DNA of 21,818 nt from the NCBI GenBank assembly GCA_028281425.1, contig JANQJX010000074.1, positions 1 through 21,818 of the forward strand, written 5' to 3'. The notes under the pieces were generated by a model. The model was not told the DNA's origin. It saw only the letters and a list, made by a program, of their open reading frames with translations, and searched no databases. Each line of letters begins with the position of its first letter. The stretch's first letter is position 1. Of the stretch, positions 16,010 through 21,818 are shown one piece after another. The position numbers were made by a program, and so were the translations under genes. Origin of the DNA: Simkania sp. Lineage in GTDB: Bacteria > Chlamydiota > Chlamydiia > Chlamydiales > Simkaniaceae.

Positions 16010-17167
16010 TCATTCAACATCTAAAACATAAAAAGCGGGAAAGGCAAAATAATTATTAAAGCGAGGTGCTACAATCAGAGTGACTTGTTTTCCGATGTAG
16101 GCTTCTAAGTTTACATGTGTGCTATAGAGATAAGCTGAAAGAAAATCATTTTTCTTTAGAATAAAATCTCCCGGTTTGTTTTTAATAGGATCTTTGTAAG
16201 CTTCTAAAATTCCTGATAAGGTTTGTGCTTTAAGTTTTTGGTCGATATAAAAATCTTCCATGGTTTTTGCATGATGCATAGCAGACCAAGAGAGATAAAG
16301 GGCTTCTTCGATAGGCTCCCAAACTTTCATGCGATCTGTAGGTGACACTTTCTCCTCAGGTGCAAAAGTAGAGGGTGTTTCTTTTTGCTTAAGAATGTTA
16401 GAGGCTTTTGCTTCAAGATAAGCAATTTTCCGATAAAGATAGTCTTCTTGAAAATGATGAAGAGATTGTGTTGCTTTTTGAACATAACTTGGAAAATCTG
16501 GGTAATCATGAATCATTGCTTCAAAACTATGAATGATACGGTCACCATCCATTTCTTGAAAAGGCTTGCACATTTCTGATTGGGCTAAGGTTTGAATGGA
16601 TTCATAGAGCTCTTTTACAGCTTTTTTACGCTTCTCATAAGCTTCTTTCATTTCGGGTTTACCTGCGTATTCAATATATTCTTTTGCAATATAAAAACAG
16701 GTGTGCTTGGGAACAGAAATTTCTAGCCATTTGCTATTGCTTTCACAAATGATACTTTTATCTATAAGAGTTCCCGTACTATAAGTTGCAAGAATGGGGG
16801 CTTCTCTATCTGGAAAAAGGCGCACATTGACTCTTTCTCCTTCAACAATATCATCTATGACAAAGCCGCGAAAAATATAAGCTTTTAAATCTTCTGATGG
16901 AGATACCGCATAAAAATCTCCCTTTTCTCCAGTCACAACAACGTAATCATTTTTTGCAAGTTCTGTAATAATGTGACTATCGAGATCAGGAGCAATTCGC
17001 ATACGGACACTTGTTCCAAGGATTTTTCCAGTAAAAGCTTGAAAAGAAGCTTCTTTTTTGAAATTTGGGGACTGAGTTTGAGAAATAGATTTTGAAAATG
17101 AACTTTCAGCCTTTAAAGGTGATACGCCTATGAAAAACATGAAACTCAAAACGAAAAATCGCAACAT
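16010..17167 (-). CDS. Secreted protein with two bacterial SH3 (SH3b) domains, Ctad1-like
   Basis: The 385-residue protein starts with a signal peptide (MLRFFVLSFMFFIGVSPLKA, probable cut before ESS). Two SH3b-type domains follow. The first (about 45-105) has SVRMRIAPDLDSHIITELAKND, and the second (about 110-170) has RVNVRLFPDREAPILATYSTG. The rest is mostly helical, with a lysine/glutamate-rich part and a final beta-rich segment (KQVTLIVAPRFNN). From memory, C. trachomatis CT017 (Ctad1), an adhesin that uses host integrin, also has SH3 domains at this end of its chain. It lies in the same neighbourhood as the SWIM-like gene and phoH, which supports orthology. Binding to a host receptor here is not shown by the sequence. 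AGGAGG stands 10 bases before the ATG. The broken DUF455 gene follows closely. Confidence 0.82.
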   Translation of the reverse strand: MLRFFVLSFMFFIGVSPLKAESSFSKSISQTQSPNFKKEASFQAFTGKILGTSVRMRIAPDLDSHIITELAKNDYVVVTGEKGDFYAVSPSEDLKAYIFRGFVIDDIVEGERVNVRLFPDREAPILATYSTGTLIDKSIICESNSKWLEISVPKHTCFYIAKEYIEYAGKPEMKEAYEKRKKAVKELYESIQTLAQSEMCKPFQEMDGDRIIHSFEAMIHDYPDFPSYVQKATQSLHHFQEDYLYRKIAYLEAKASNILKQKETPSTFAPEEKVSPTDRMKVWEPIEEALYLSWSAMHHAKTMEDFYIDQKLKAQTLSGILEAYKDPIKNKPGDFILKKNDFLSAYLYSTHVNLEAYIGKQVTLIVAPRFNNYFAFPAFYVLDVE

Positions 17168-17497
17168 AAAAATAAATCCTCCTATCCAAAGCTTACATGC
17201 TCATTTTAAAAAGTCACTCTTTAAAATACCATTACTTTTTGTAAGTCATCTAAAGAAATGATAGATGCGTAGAGAAATAAATGTTTATGAAAAGATACAG
17301 GAGCTAACCTGCGCGGGGCTAAACCGCATTTTATGCGCAAGCTTTACATGCAAGAAATTCTCGAGGATAAGATCTCAAATCTTATCCAAGATAAGCTTTT
17401 TGACGTTAACAAAAAAGAGGCTGCGCACCTTTTCCCAGAGAGGGCATGCGAAAGATGGGCTAGTGGCTTTTTCAAAGCTTTTGAGGGATATAATAGG
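17168..17497. other. Intergenic region with short ORF and repeat relic
   Basis: This 330-base gap lies between two minus-strand genes. Its right two thirds carry a short plus-strand frame (17333-17509) and a repeat shared with 21576-21642. Its composition is richer in GC than the spacers around it (for example ctgcgcggggctaaaccgc at 17309-17327). The left part holds the upstream region of the SH3b gene. Confidence 0.5.
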
Positions 17498-17509
17498 TTA
17501 ATTATTTAA
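17333..17509 (+). CDS. Small ORF or gene remnant, unknown function
   Basis: A 58-codon plus-strand frame runs from ATG at 17333 to TAA at 17507-17509 and overlaps the end of the convergent SWIM-like gene by 12 bases. The peptide (segments MRKLYMQEILEDKISNLIQ and KKEAAHLFPERACERWASGF) has balanced, helix-forming composition. The frame stays open ten or more codons before the ATG (NLRGAKPHF). A GGAG lies at 17299-17302, well upstream of the ATG. The portion 17393-17458 has a degenerate copy at 21576-21642 where the same frame reads LGVSKNNLCAFSKEGACE. The pair may be two decayed fragments of one repeated gene. It could be a real small protein, but no family is recognised. Confidence 0.35.
   Translation: MRKLYMQEILEDKISNLIQDKLFDVNKKEAAHLFPERACERWASGFFKAFEGYNRLII
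17365..17387. repeat. 9-base perfect hairpin
   Basis: GGATAAGAT (17365-17373) and ATCTTATCC (17379-17387) pair around a 5-base loop. AAGATAAGCTTTTT follows on the plus strand after a few bases, so it might end a plus-strand transcript. However, it lies inside the small open frame and may be only coding sequence. Confidence 0.45.
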
Positions 17510-18214
17510 AACAGTACGGATATGTTCGCAGTTTTTTTGACCACAGGTACATCCAATGGGATTTCCGAGATAGACTTGATAATGCTCGTTTTGATCAATA
17601 GGATTTGTCACTTCATAAAGTTCTTTTCCTTTTTGCTCAATGTTCCAATCGCGAAATTTCAAGTCTTCATCAGAAATTTCTTCTTCTATTTCATGAGATT
17701 CTTGATTTTCTGAATGAATGGCTCTTGCAATTTGACAATAGGGACAGTTGCAATGAGGCTCTGCTTTAGGAAGATTCATTTGTTGAAAATCGATACCAAG
17801 ATTCTTAGAAACGGCTTCAATCTTTTGGATCATATCTTGGGGAAGATTAGGAGCATGAGATTGTTCTGGATTGTGATGAAGAAACCCACCGAGTTGATCA
17901 ATATTTCCTAAGTTTCCATTTTGAAAGGGAGTTCCATTTGGAAAAGTAAAAGTTCGGTTTTGACCCATTTCGTATTGCTTGGCAGTGGTATCACTTGTTT
18001 CTGTTTCTTGTTCTAAATATTTTTCATGGATAGCAAAGACCTCATCGAGAAGTTCTTTGCTTAAATGAGGGATTTCTACTTTAGATCCTGTATTTAAAAC
18101 CACAACAAGAATTTTTTGATTTTCAACTTCTTTGATGTGCAATGTATTGATATTTTTCCAGGAAGTGGAAATGTAAGGAGGTAGGCTTAAGATTTTCTGA
18201 TTGATTTTCTTCAT
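17498..18214 (-). CDS. Conserved chlamydial protein with SWIM-like zinc motif
   Basis: The 238-residue protein has no signal peptide or membrane segment. The C-terminus carries C222-T-C224-x4-C229-E-H231, the CxCx(n)CxH pattern of a SWIM zinc-binding domain, a fold known to bind DNA or protein. A second cluster, H154, C155, C157, C160 and H167 (HCNCPYCQIARAIH), could bind another zinc ion. The middle is glycine/asparagine-rich (FPNGTPFQNGNLGNIDQLGG) and acidic after 165. The N-terminal 60 residues form a small alpha-beta unit. Its position between phoH and the SH3b gene agrees with CT016 of C. trachomatis as I remember the map. It starts at ATG 18214 with GAGGAAGA just upstream. The near-perfect promoter at 18263-18292 suggests strong or constitutive expression. 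The biochemical role is unknown. Confidence 0.8.
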   Translation of the reverse strand: MKKINQKILSLPPYISTSWKNINTLHIKEVENQKILVVVLNTGSKVEIPHLSKELLDEVFAIHEKYLEQETETSDTTAKQYEMGQNRTFTFPNGTPFQNGNLGNIDQLGGFLHHNPEQSHAPNLPQDMIQKIEAVSKNLGIDFQQMNLPKAEPHCNCPYCQIARAIHSENQESHEIEEEISDEDLKFRDWNIEQKGKELYEVTNPIDQNEHYQVYLGNPIGCTCGQKNCEHIRTVLNN

Positions 18215-18262
18215 ATCTTCTTCCTCAAAAATAAAATTGTAATGGTTACCTTTATACCTTTT

Positions 18263-18292
18263 ATTATATTCTACTTAGAGAGTCGATGTCAA
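18263..18292 (-). promoter_or_regulatory. Near-perfect housekeeping promoter for the SWIM-like gene
   Basis: On the minus strand TTGACA (18292-18287) and TATAAT (18268-18263) are both exact consensus hexamers, separated by 18 bases. The ATG lies about 49 bases after the -10. This is the best promoter in the window. Confidence 0.8.
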
Positions 18293-18915
18293 GTTGATTT
18301 AGCACTCTAATGGATAGATTGCTGAATGGTTTTTTAAACCTATCTTTTTAAGCAACTTAAAAAATAGATACTTTTTAATCAAATATCTTTTTTAAATGGA
18401 CTTACACGAAATCCATTTTACCCCACTTCTAGAAAAATCTGTACCCTCTGTTTCGCTGATACATCCAATAAATTCCCGCAAAATGCAAGTGGGCAGCTGA
18501 AGATGCTATGAATCTTAAATTTCCTAATCTCAATTGAAAGCATTTCCCAAAATTTTTTATTTCTGATTCTACCTTGATCGAAACAATCCAATCCATAAAT
18601 ATAAAAAAAAAGAGAGTTTTTTTAGATCGAACAAAAACTCTTTTTTCTTTTTCAGAAGATATTAAGATTAAAATTTGTGTGATTCATTTATCTTATGCAA
18701 AACGAGGGGTAAACATAGTAAGAGGTTTTGAAAAATCCATGAGACTCAAAAGAGTTAAGTGTGACTGCTTCTCGTTTTGCGTAAGGTAAGTGAGTCAGGT
18801 TTAATCGTTTGAAATATAGTTGGAAATATTAAATCCTACCGGTCTAAATCGTGAAGATGAATTTAAAAAATGACTTAAACATTTGCTTTAAAACCTTTTA
18901 CTTGGGAGGAAAAGT
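18293..18915. other. Divergent intergenic region upstream of phoH, with repeat relics
   Basis: About 620 bases carry no convincing gene. Bases 18423-18476 are a degenerate copy of 21490-21545. Bases 18692-18706 (cttatgcaaaacgag) and 18771-18786 (ctcgttttgcgtaag) form a 15-base inverted repeat with one mismatch. The second arm continues into gtaaggtaagt, shared with the left edge of the window. A-rich and T-rich complementary runs (aaaaaagagagttttttt to aaaaactcttttttc, 18602-18651) could form another stem-loop. A short plus-strand frame (18574-18789) spans these repeats, but it starts from TTG-like context and looks non-coding. phoH lies immediately downstream. Confidence 0.5.
18423..18476. 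repeat. Dispersed repeat (copy A1; partner at 21490-21545)
   Basis: ccacttcta, an A run, then tct, then ctttgtttcgct or ctctgtttcgct, followed by acacctaataaat or acatccaataaat occurs in the same order and spacing in both copies. On the minus strand, one frame reads (E/G)FI(G/R)C(I/V)SET in both copies without a stop, hinting at a former coding sequence. Confidence 0.55.
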
Positions 18916-20220
18916 ATGGGACGTAAAACATTTGTTTTAGATACAAACGTTTTTCTTCATGATCCAAATGCGCTTATGCGGTTTGAAAACAGTGATGTTA
19001 TTATTCCTCTTACCGTCTTAGAAGAATTAGATAAGCTCAAACATTTTACAGATGAACTTGGAAAAAATGCAAGGCATCTTATTCGCTTAATCGATGAGCT
19101 AAAAGGAAGTATTTTTAAAGGAGTACAACTAAAAAATGGATCAAAGATCACCCTTTTTGTCCAAACTAAATGTCTTGATAAACAAGGGTTTCCTTTTTCT
19201 ATCGATTCCAACAAACACCGTATCCTCTTTGTAGCTTACCAGTTAAAACAAGAGGGAAGAGGAAACGTGGTTATGATTTCCAAAGATTTTATGCTGAGGA
19301 TTAAAGCGGAATCTATTGGAGTTTTAGCACAAGATTATGAAGGCTTTAAAGAAGCGTATGATACCCTCTATCGGGGATATCGGAACATAAAAGTGGAAAA
19401 GAAAAATATTGATGAATTTATGACCCGTGGGATCCTTGATTGGTCACAAGAAAAATGGTTTCCAAATGAATATTGCCGTTTTAGCTCCGATGAGCATACC
19501 AGTGCTCTTGGTCAATATCATGTTGGAGAGAAACGATTTGAATTACTTGCTTCTCGACATAGCGATATTTGGGGAATTCATCCCCTGAATGATCATCAAG
19601 AATGTGCTATAGACCTTCTTTTGAATGATCAAATTCAACTTGTCACTTTAATTGGGCAAGCCGGAACTGGTAAAACTCTTTTAGCTCTTATCGCAGGGTT
19701 ACGAAAGGTATTTGATGAAAATGTCTATAGTCGTATTTTAATCACGCGGCCTATTATGCCTCTTGGGAAAGATATCGGTTATTTGCCAGGAACAAAAGAG
19801 GAGAAAATTTATCATTGGATGCAGCCTATTTATGACAATCTCGAGTTTGTTTGTGAAACCTGTTCTGGAGGAGAAAATATCACCGAGACAAAAAAATGGA
19901 TTATGGAAAGTGAAAAAATTGAGATGGAAGCTGTGACCTTTATTCGAGGACGTTCTCTTGCCCATAGCTACATTATTATTGATGAAGCTCAAAACTTAAC
20001 GCCTCATGAAGTGAAAACGATTGTTTCGCGAGCAGGTATGGGGACAAAAGTGATTTTAACGGGAGATCCGACTCAAATTGATAATCCTTATCTCGACAAA
20101 GATTCGAATGCGCTTACCTATGTTGTTGGAAAATTTAAAAGCTATCCTATCTATGGACATATGTTTTTTGAGAAAACAGAACGATCTCCTCTCGCTGCTT
20201 TAGCCATTGAGATTCTTTAA
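18916..20220 (+). CDS. phoH: PhoH-family ATPase with N-terminal PIN domain
   Basis: The 434-residue protein joins an N-terminal PIN ribonuclease-type domain (about 1-140) to a PhoH helicase-like ATPase domain (about 215-434), the YlaK/PhoH2-type layout. Probable PIN acidic residues are D9 (VLDTNVFLHD), E36/E37 and D97 with N99 (SIDSNKHRILFVA), plus D124 in the SKD segment. The ATPase domain has Walker A GQAGTGKT (247-254), Walker B IIIDEAQN (353-360) and the GDPTQID segment (383-389). Members probably unwind and cut RNA; the cellular role is not settled. The name is by family, since the phosphate-starvation link is historical. GGGAGGAAAAGT immediately precedes ATG 18916. It converges with the phosphodiester glycosidase gene, 22 bases away, without a clear terminator between. 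The next gene leftward resembles CT016, which supports a conserved chlamydial block. Confidence 0.94.
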   Translation: MGRKTFVLDTNVFLHDPNALMRFENSDVIIPLTVLEELDKLKHFTDELGKNARHLIRLIDELKGSIFKGVQLKNGSKITLFVQTKCLDKQGFPFSIDSNKHRILFVAYQLKQEGRGNVVMISKDFMLRIKAESIGVLAQDYEGFKEAYDTLYRGYRNIKVEKKNIDEFMTRGILDWSQEKWFPNEYCRFSSDEHTSALGQYHVGEKRFELLASRHSDIWGIHPLNDHQECAIDLLLNDQIQLVTLIGQAGTGKTLLALIAGLRKVFDENVYSRILITRPIMPLGKDIGYLPGTKEEKIYHWMQPIYDNLEFVCETCSGGENITETKKWIMESEKIEMEAVTFIRGRSLAHSYIIIDEAQNLTPHEVKTIVSRAGMGTKVILTGDPTQIDNPYLDKDSNALTYVVGKFKSYPIYGHMFFEKTERSPLAALAIEIL

Positions 20221-20242
20221 GACCTCTGAATGCGAAGAGAAA

Positions 20243-21358
20243 TTAGTTTAAATTTTTAGGAATCATGATGATGGCATCACTTACTCGACGTACTTTCTTC
20301 TTTCCAAAATCTTCATCTTCATCTCCAAAAGGAGAATTGACAATCATATTCTCATAAACCATTGTAGAAGAGCCTCCCCCATCTAAATTCATAGCATAAG
20401 TACAACCGAGATCTTTCATGAGATTTCTCAGCTGGAGCATTGTCATGCCATCAAAAAAATTTGTTTTATCGACAACAACAAAGAGAAAGTGACCATTTTC
20501 CAAAATGCCAACAGCTGTTCGAGCATGGCGGTTTGTTAAAAAGGTTTTTCTTGTTTTTTCTACATCAAAGTTTGTAATAAGATCATTTTGATAAATAAGA
20601 AGTGGGGTTCCTCCAACAATAAAATCACAAGTTTCCCAGTCCTTATGATCTGTTAAACCTGTTTGAGAGTGAATTTCTACTTGAAATTGAATGGGGAGGC
20701 CTTCTTTAAGTTTTCCATAAAAAGGATGTTTTTTATCGATGGAAAGTACAAAGCCATTGAAAGGAATTTTAGAGCTTCCTTGGTTTTTTTGAATCGATGT
20801 GATCACATCTTCTTCAACGATCAATTCTTCTCCATTTGGATAGGTCAGAGTTGTTTTATGAAATTCAGAGGTAAATAAAATAGCCTCTTTTTCTTTTCTT
20901 TCTCGATTGAGTCCGTCTAAATAAAAGGTTTTTCCATCAAAGTCACAGCGGATAAAAACGAGCAATCTATCCATGAGAGGAAGAGAGTGATTTAAAGACC
21001 AACCAATACAGGCTCTTGGTTTGAAGGGAAGTGCGTACCAATTATGAATTTTTAAGCATCCACATGCTCTTCCATCTAGAGTTCCTCCTATATCAAAAAA
21101 TCCCCCATTGATAGCAGCAATTGCTCGATATCTTTTTGCAATCGAAAGAACCGACTCACGACCAAGACCATAATCTAAAGCTTTTACGGGTTTTATTTTA
21201 TAGCAAGAGGGATCTACTTCAATGAGATGAATTGCCTGAGAGATAGGACAAGGAGAAAAGAGCGTTTTTTCAAGATAGGAATAACAGATTCCTTCAAGGC
21301 AAAAAAGAGAGGGCAAAGAAACAAAGAAAAAGAAGAAAAGAAGGTGGATTGTTTTCAT
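20243..21358 (-). CDS. Secreted phosphodiester glycosidase (NAGPA/DUF2233 family)
   Basis: Proteins of this family hydrolyse phosphodiester links to sugars; the mammalian member uncovers mannose-6-phosphate, and bacterial members are thought to act on the envelope or exopolysaccharide. The chain shows the family landmarks IAAINGGFFDIGG near the N-terminus and NLDGGGSSTMVYEN near the C-terminus, with NRHARTAVGIL and DFIVGGTPLLI between. I chose ATG 21358, giving 371 residues, because the chain then starts with a classical signal peptide (MKTIHLLFFFFFVSLPSLFCLEG). An upstream GTG-ATG pair (21397/21394) would add 13 basic residues, but it lies within a perfect inverted repeat and lacks a ribosome binding site. 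The cysteine at the end of the signal region might be a lipoprotein site, but the SLFC context is only a weak lipobox. The exact substrate is unknown. Confidence 0.88.
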   Translation of the reverse strand: MKTIHLLFFFFFVSLPSLFCLEGICYSYLEKTLFSPCPISQAIHLIEVDPSCYKIKPVKALDYGLGRESVLSIAKRYRAIAAINGGFFDIGGTLDGRACGCLKIHNWYALPFKPRACIGWSLNHSLPLMDRLLVFIRCDFDGKTFYLDGLNRERKEKEAILFTSEFHKTTLTYPNGEELIVEEDVITSIQKNQGSSKIPFNGFVLSIDKKHPFYGKLKEGLPIQFQVEIHSQTGLTDHKDWETCDFIVGGTPLLIYQNDLITNFDVEKTRKTFLTNRHARTAVGILENGHFLFVVVDKTNFFDGMTMLQLRNLMKDLGCTYAMNLDGGGSSTMVYENMIVNSPFGDEDEDFGKKKVRRVSDAIIMIPKNLN

Positions 21359-21383
21359 TAAGAGCCTATATTTAAATTTGTAG

Positions 21384-21433
21384 GACCTTTGCATCACTCA
21401 TTTGAAACAACTGAAATGAGTGATGCAAAGGTC
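21384..21433. repeat. Perfect 20-base inverted repeat upstream of the phosphodiester glycosidase
   Basis: GACCTTTGCATCACTCATTT (21384-21403) and AAATGAGTGATGCAAAGGTC (21414-21433) are perfect reverse complements around a 10-base loop, gaaacaactg. The structure lies 25 bases before the chosen start of the minus-strand gene, in its leader or promoter. It may be a transcription terminator for something coming from the right, a regulatory hairpin or operator, or the end of a mobile element. No good T run follows on the minus strand; ctcttt follows on the plus strand. Confidence 0.85.
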
Positions 21434-21641
21434 TCTTTATGGAGTTAAGGTAAACTTTTTCTATAAAAAAAGCTAGCCTGAATTTCTCTCCACTTCTAAA
21501 AAAAAAATCTGGATGCTTTGTTTCGCTCACACACCTAATAAATCCTCTCAGAAAGGTGATAAACCTTTCCTTTGAAAATTTCTTGGCGTCTCAAAAAACA
21601 ATCTGTGTGCCTTTTCGAAAGAGGGGGCATGCGAAATGCAG
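21434..21641. other. Intergenic region with two repeat relics and a small hairpin
   Basis: No gene is visible. Bases 21490-21545 match 18423-18476, and 21576-21642 match 17393-17458, both in degenerate form. Between them GAAAGGT (21551-21557) and ACCTTTC (21563-21569) form a 7-base hairpin with a 5-base loop. This composite of relics leads directly into the structured RNA at the right edge. Confidence 0.55.
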
Positions 21642-21818
21642 GTGTGTGCCATGACCCTCCAGTCTGTGAGATTGACCGGAGGAACGCTCTAAAAGAGATG
21701 GAGGAAGGTCCTCCGAAGTCGACATACAGGTGTAGGCTTCAAACCGCTTTATGCTGCAAGGGTAAAGAGCCATTGTGGTGAGCGATAAAAGAAAAGGTAT
21801 CCCAAGAGGATATCAGGT
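21642..21818 (+). ncRNA. Highly structured RNA, possible 5' part of a group II intron (cut by window edge)
   Basis: After GTGTG (21642 or 21644), the 5' pattern of group II introns, four local stems follow closely. The first is CCTCC AGTCT (21656-21665) with AGATT (21669-21673) and GGAGG (21678-21682). The second is CTCT (21687-21690) with AGAG (21694-21697). The third is GGAGG (21700-21704) with CCTCC (21710-21714). The fourth is GGCTT (21735-21739) with GAGCC (21767-21771). Composition is richer in G and C than the surroundings, and no long frame is convincing. This compact start, with segments such as gtcgacatacagg, has the feel of domain I of a bacterial group II intron, but I identify it only by resemblance. 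A reverse transcriptase/maturase gene would be expected to the right, outside the window. Confidence 0.4.

Noticed and set aside
17265..17501. 78-codon plus-strand frame beginning MRREINVYEK
   Set aside because: Its composition is less protein-like than the overlapping frame at 17333-17509, and it has no ribosome binding site. Of the two, I kept only the latter, at low confidence.
18574..18789. 71-codon plus-strand frame upstream of phoH
   Set aside because: It is Lys/Ile-rich, spans complementary A/T runs and the inverted-repeat arms, has no good ribosome binding site, and reads as an artefact of AT-rich repeat DNA.
20221..20242. Terminator between the convergent phoH and glycosidase genes
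   Set aside because: No inverted repeat or T run is present in the 22-base gap.
21572..21781. 69-codon plus-strand frame and 60-codon minus-strand frame at the right edge
   Set aside because: The region is dominated by hairpins consistent with a structured RNA, and neither frame has a ribosome binding site or plausible protein composition.
1..21818. tRNA, rRNA genes or CRISPR arrays
   Set aside because: I saw no cloverleaf with a GTTCGA-type loop, no rRNA-like stretch, and no regularly spaced repeats. A dedicated scan was not possible.

Overview
The window is AT-rich bacterial chromosome that looks like a member of the phylum Chlamydiota outside the genus Chlamydia (an environmental, chlamydia-like organism of the Simkania/Rhabdochlamydia/Parachlamydia sort; the family cannot be fixed from sequence reading alone). 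Two gene blocks support this. The order recR - bamA (omp85) - ompH (skp) - lpxD matches what I recall of Chlamydia trachomatis CT240-CT243. The block phoH - small SWIM-like zinc protein - secreted SH3-domain protein matches my recollection of CT015-CT016-CT017, where CT017 is the adhesin Ctad1.

Layout from left to right. Position 183-9288 is a minus-strand block: a presequence-protease-like M16 peptidase, a CorA-type metal-ion transporter, then an outer-membrane biogenesis run (lpxD, ompH, bamA) and recR. Next comes an unrecognised minus-strand gene (9391-10812) with a good ribosome binding site. A plus-strand pair of housekeeping genes follows: pssA (phosphatidylserine synthase) and rmuC, each in relic-rich spacers. 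From 14208 to 18214 the minus strand carries an Inc-like one-helix membrane protein, a DUF455 ferritin-like gene broken by an apparent single-base frameshift, a secreted double-SH3b protein, and a conserved SWIM-like zinc protein with a near-perfect consensus promoter. Plus-strand phoH (PIN + PhoH ATPase) converges on a minus-strand secreted phosphodiester glycosidase (NAGPA/DUF2233 family).

The genes work together mainly in the envelope. LpxD makes lipid A, BamA inserts outer-membrane proteins, the OmpH/Skp chaperone escorts them, and PssA feeds phosphatidylethanolamine synthesis. The remainder are DNA repair/recombination (RecR, RmuC), metal transport, RNA/ATPase (PhoH) and candidate host-facing proteins (SH3b protein, Inc-like protein, unrecognised 473-aa protein).

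The most unusual content is in the spacers. Several long gaps hold degenerate copies of shared sequences, perfect palindromes and strong inverted repeats, as if old mobile or repetitive elements had decayed there. At the extreme right, about 175 bases fold into four successive hairpins beginning after GTGTG. This may be the 5' part of a group II intron cut by the window edge.
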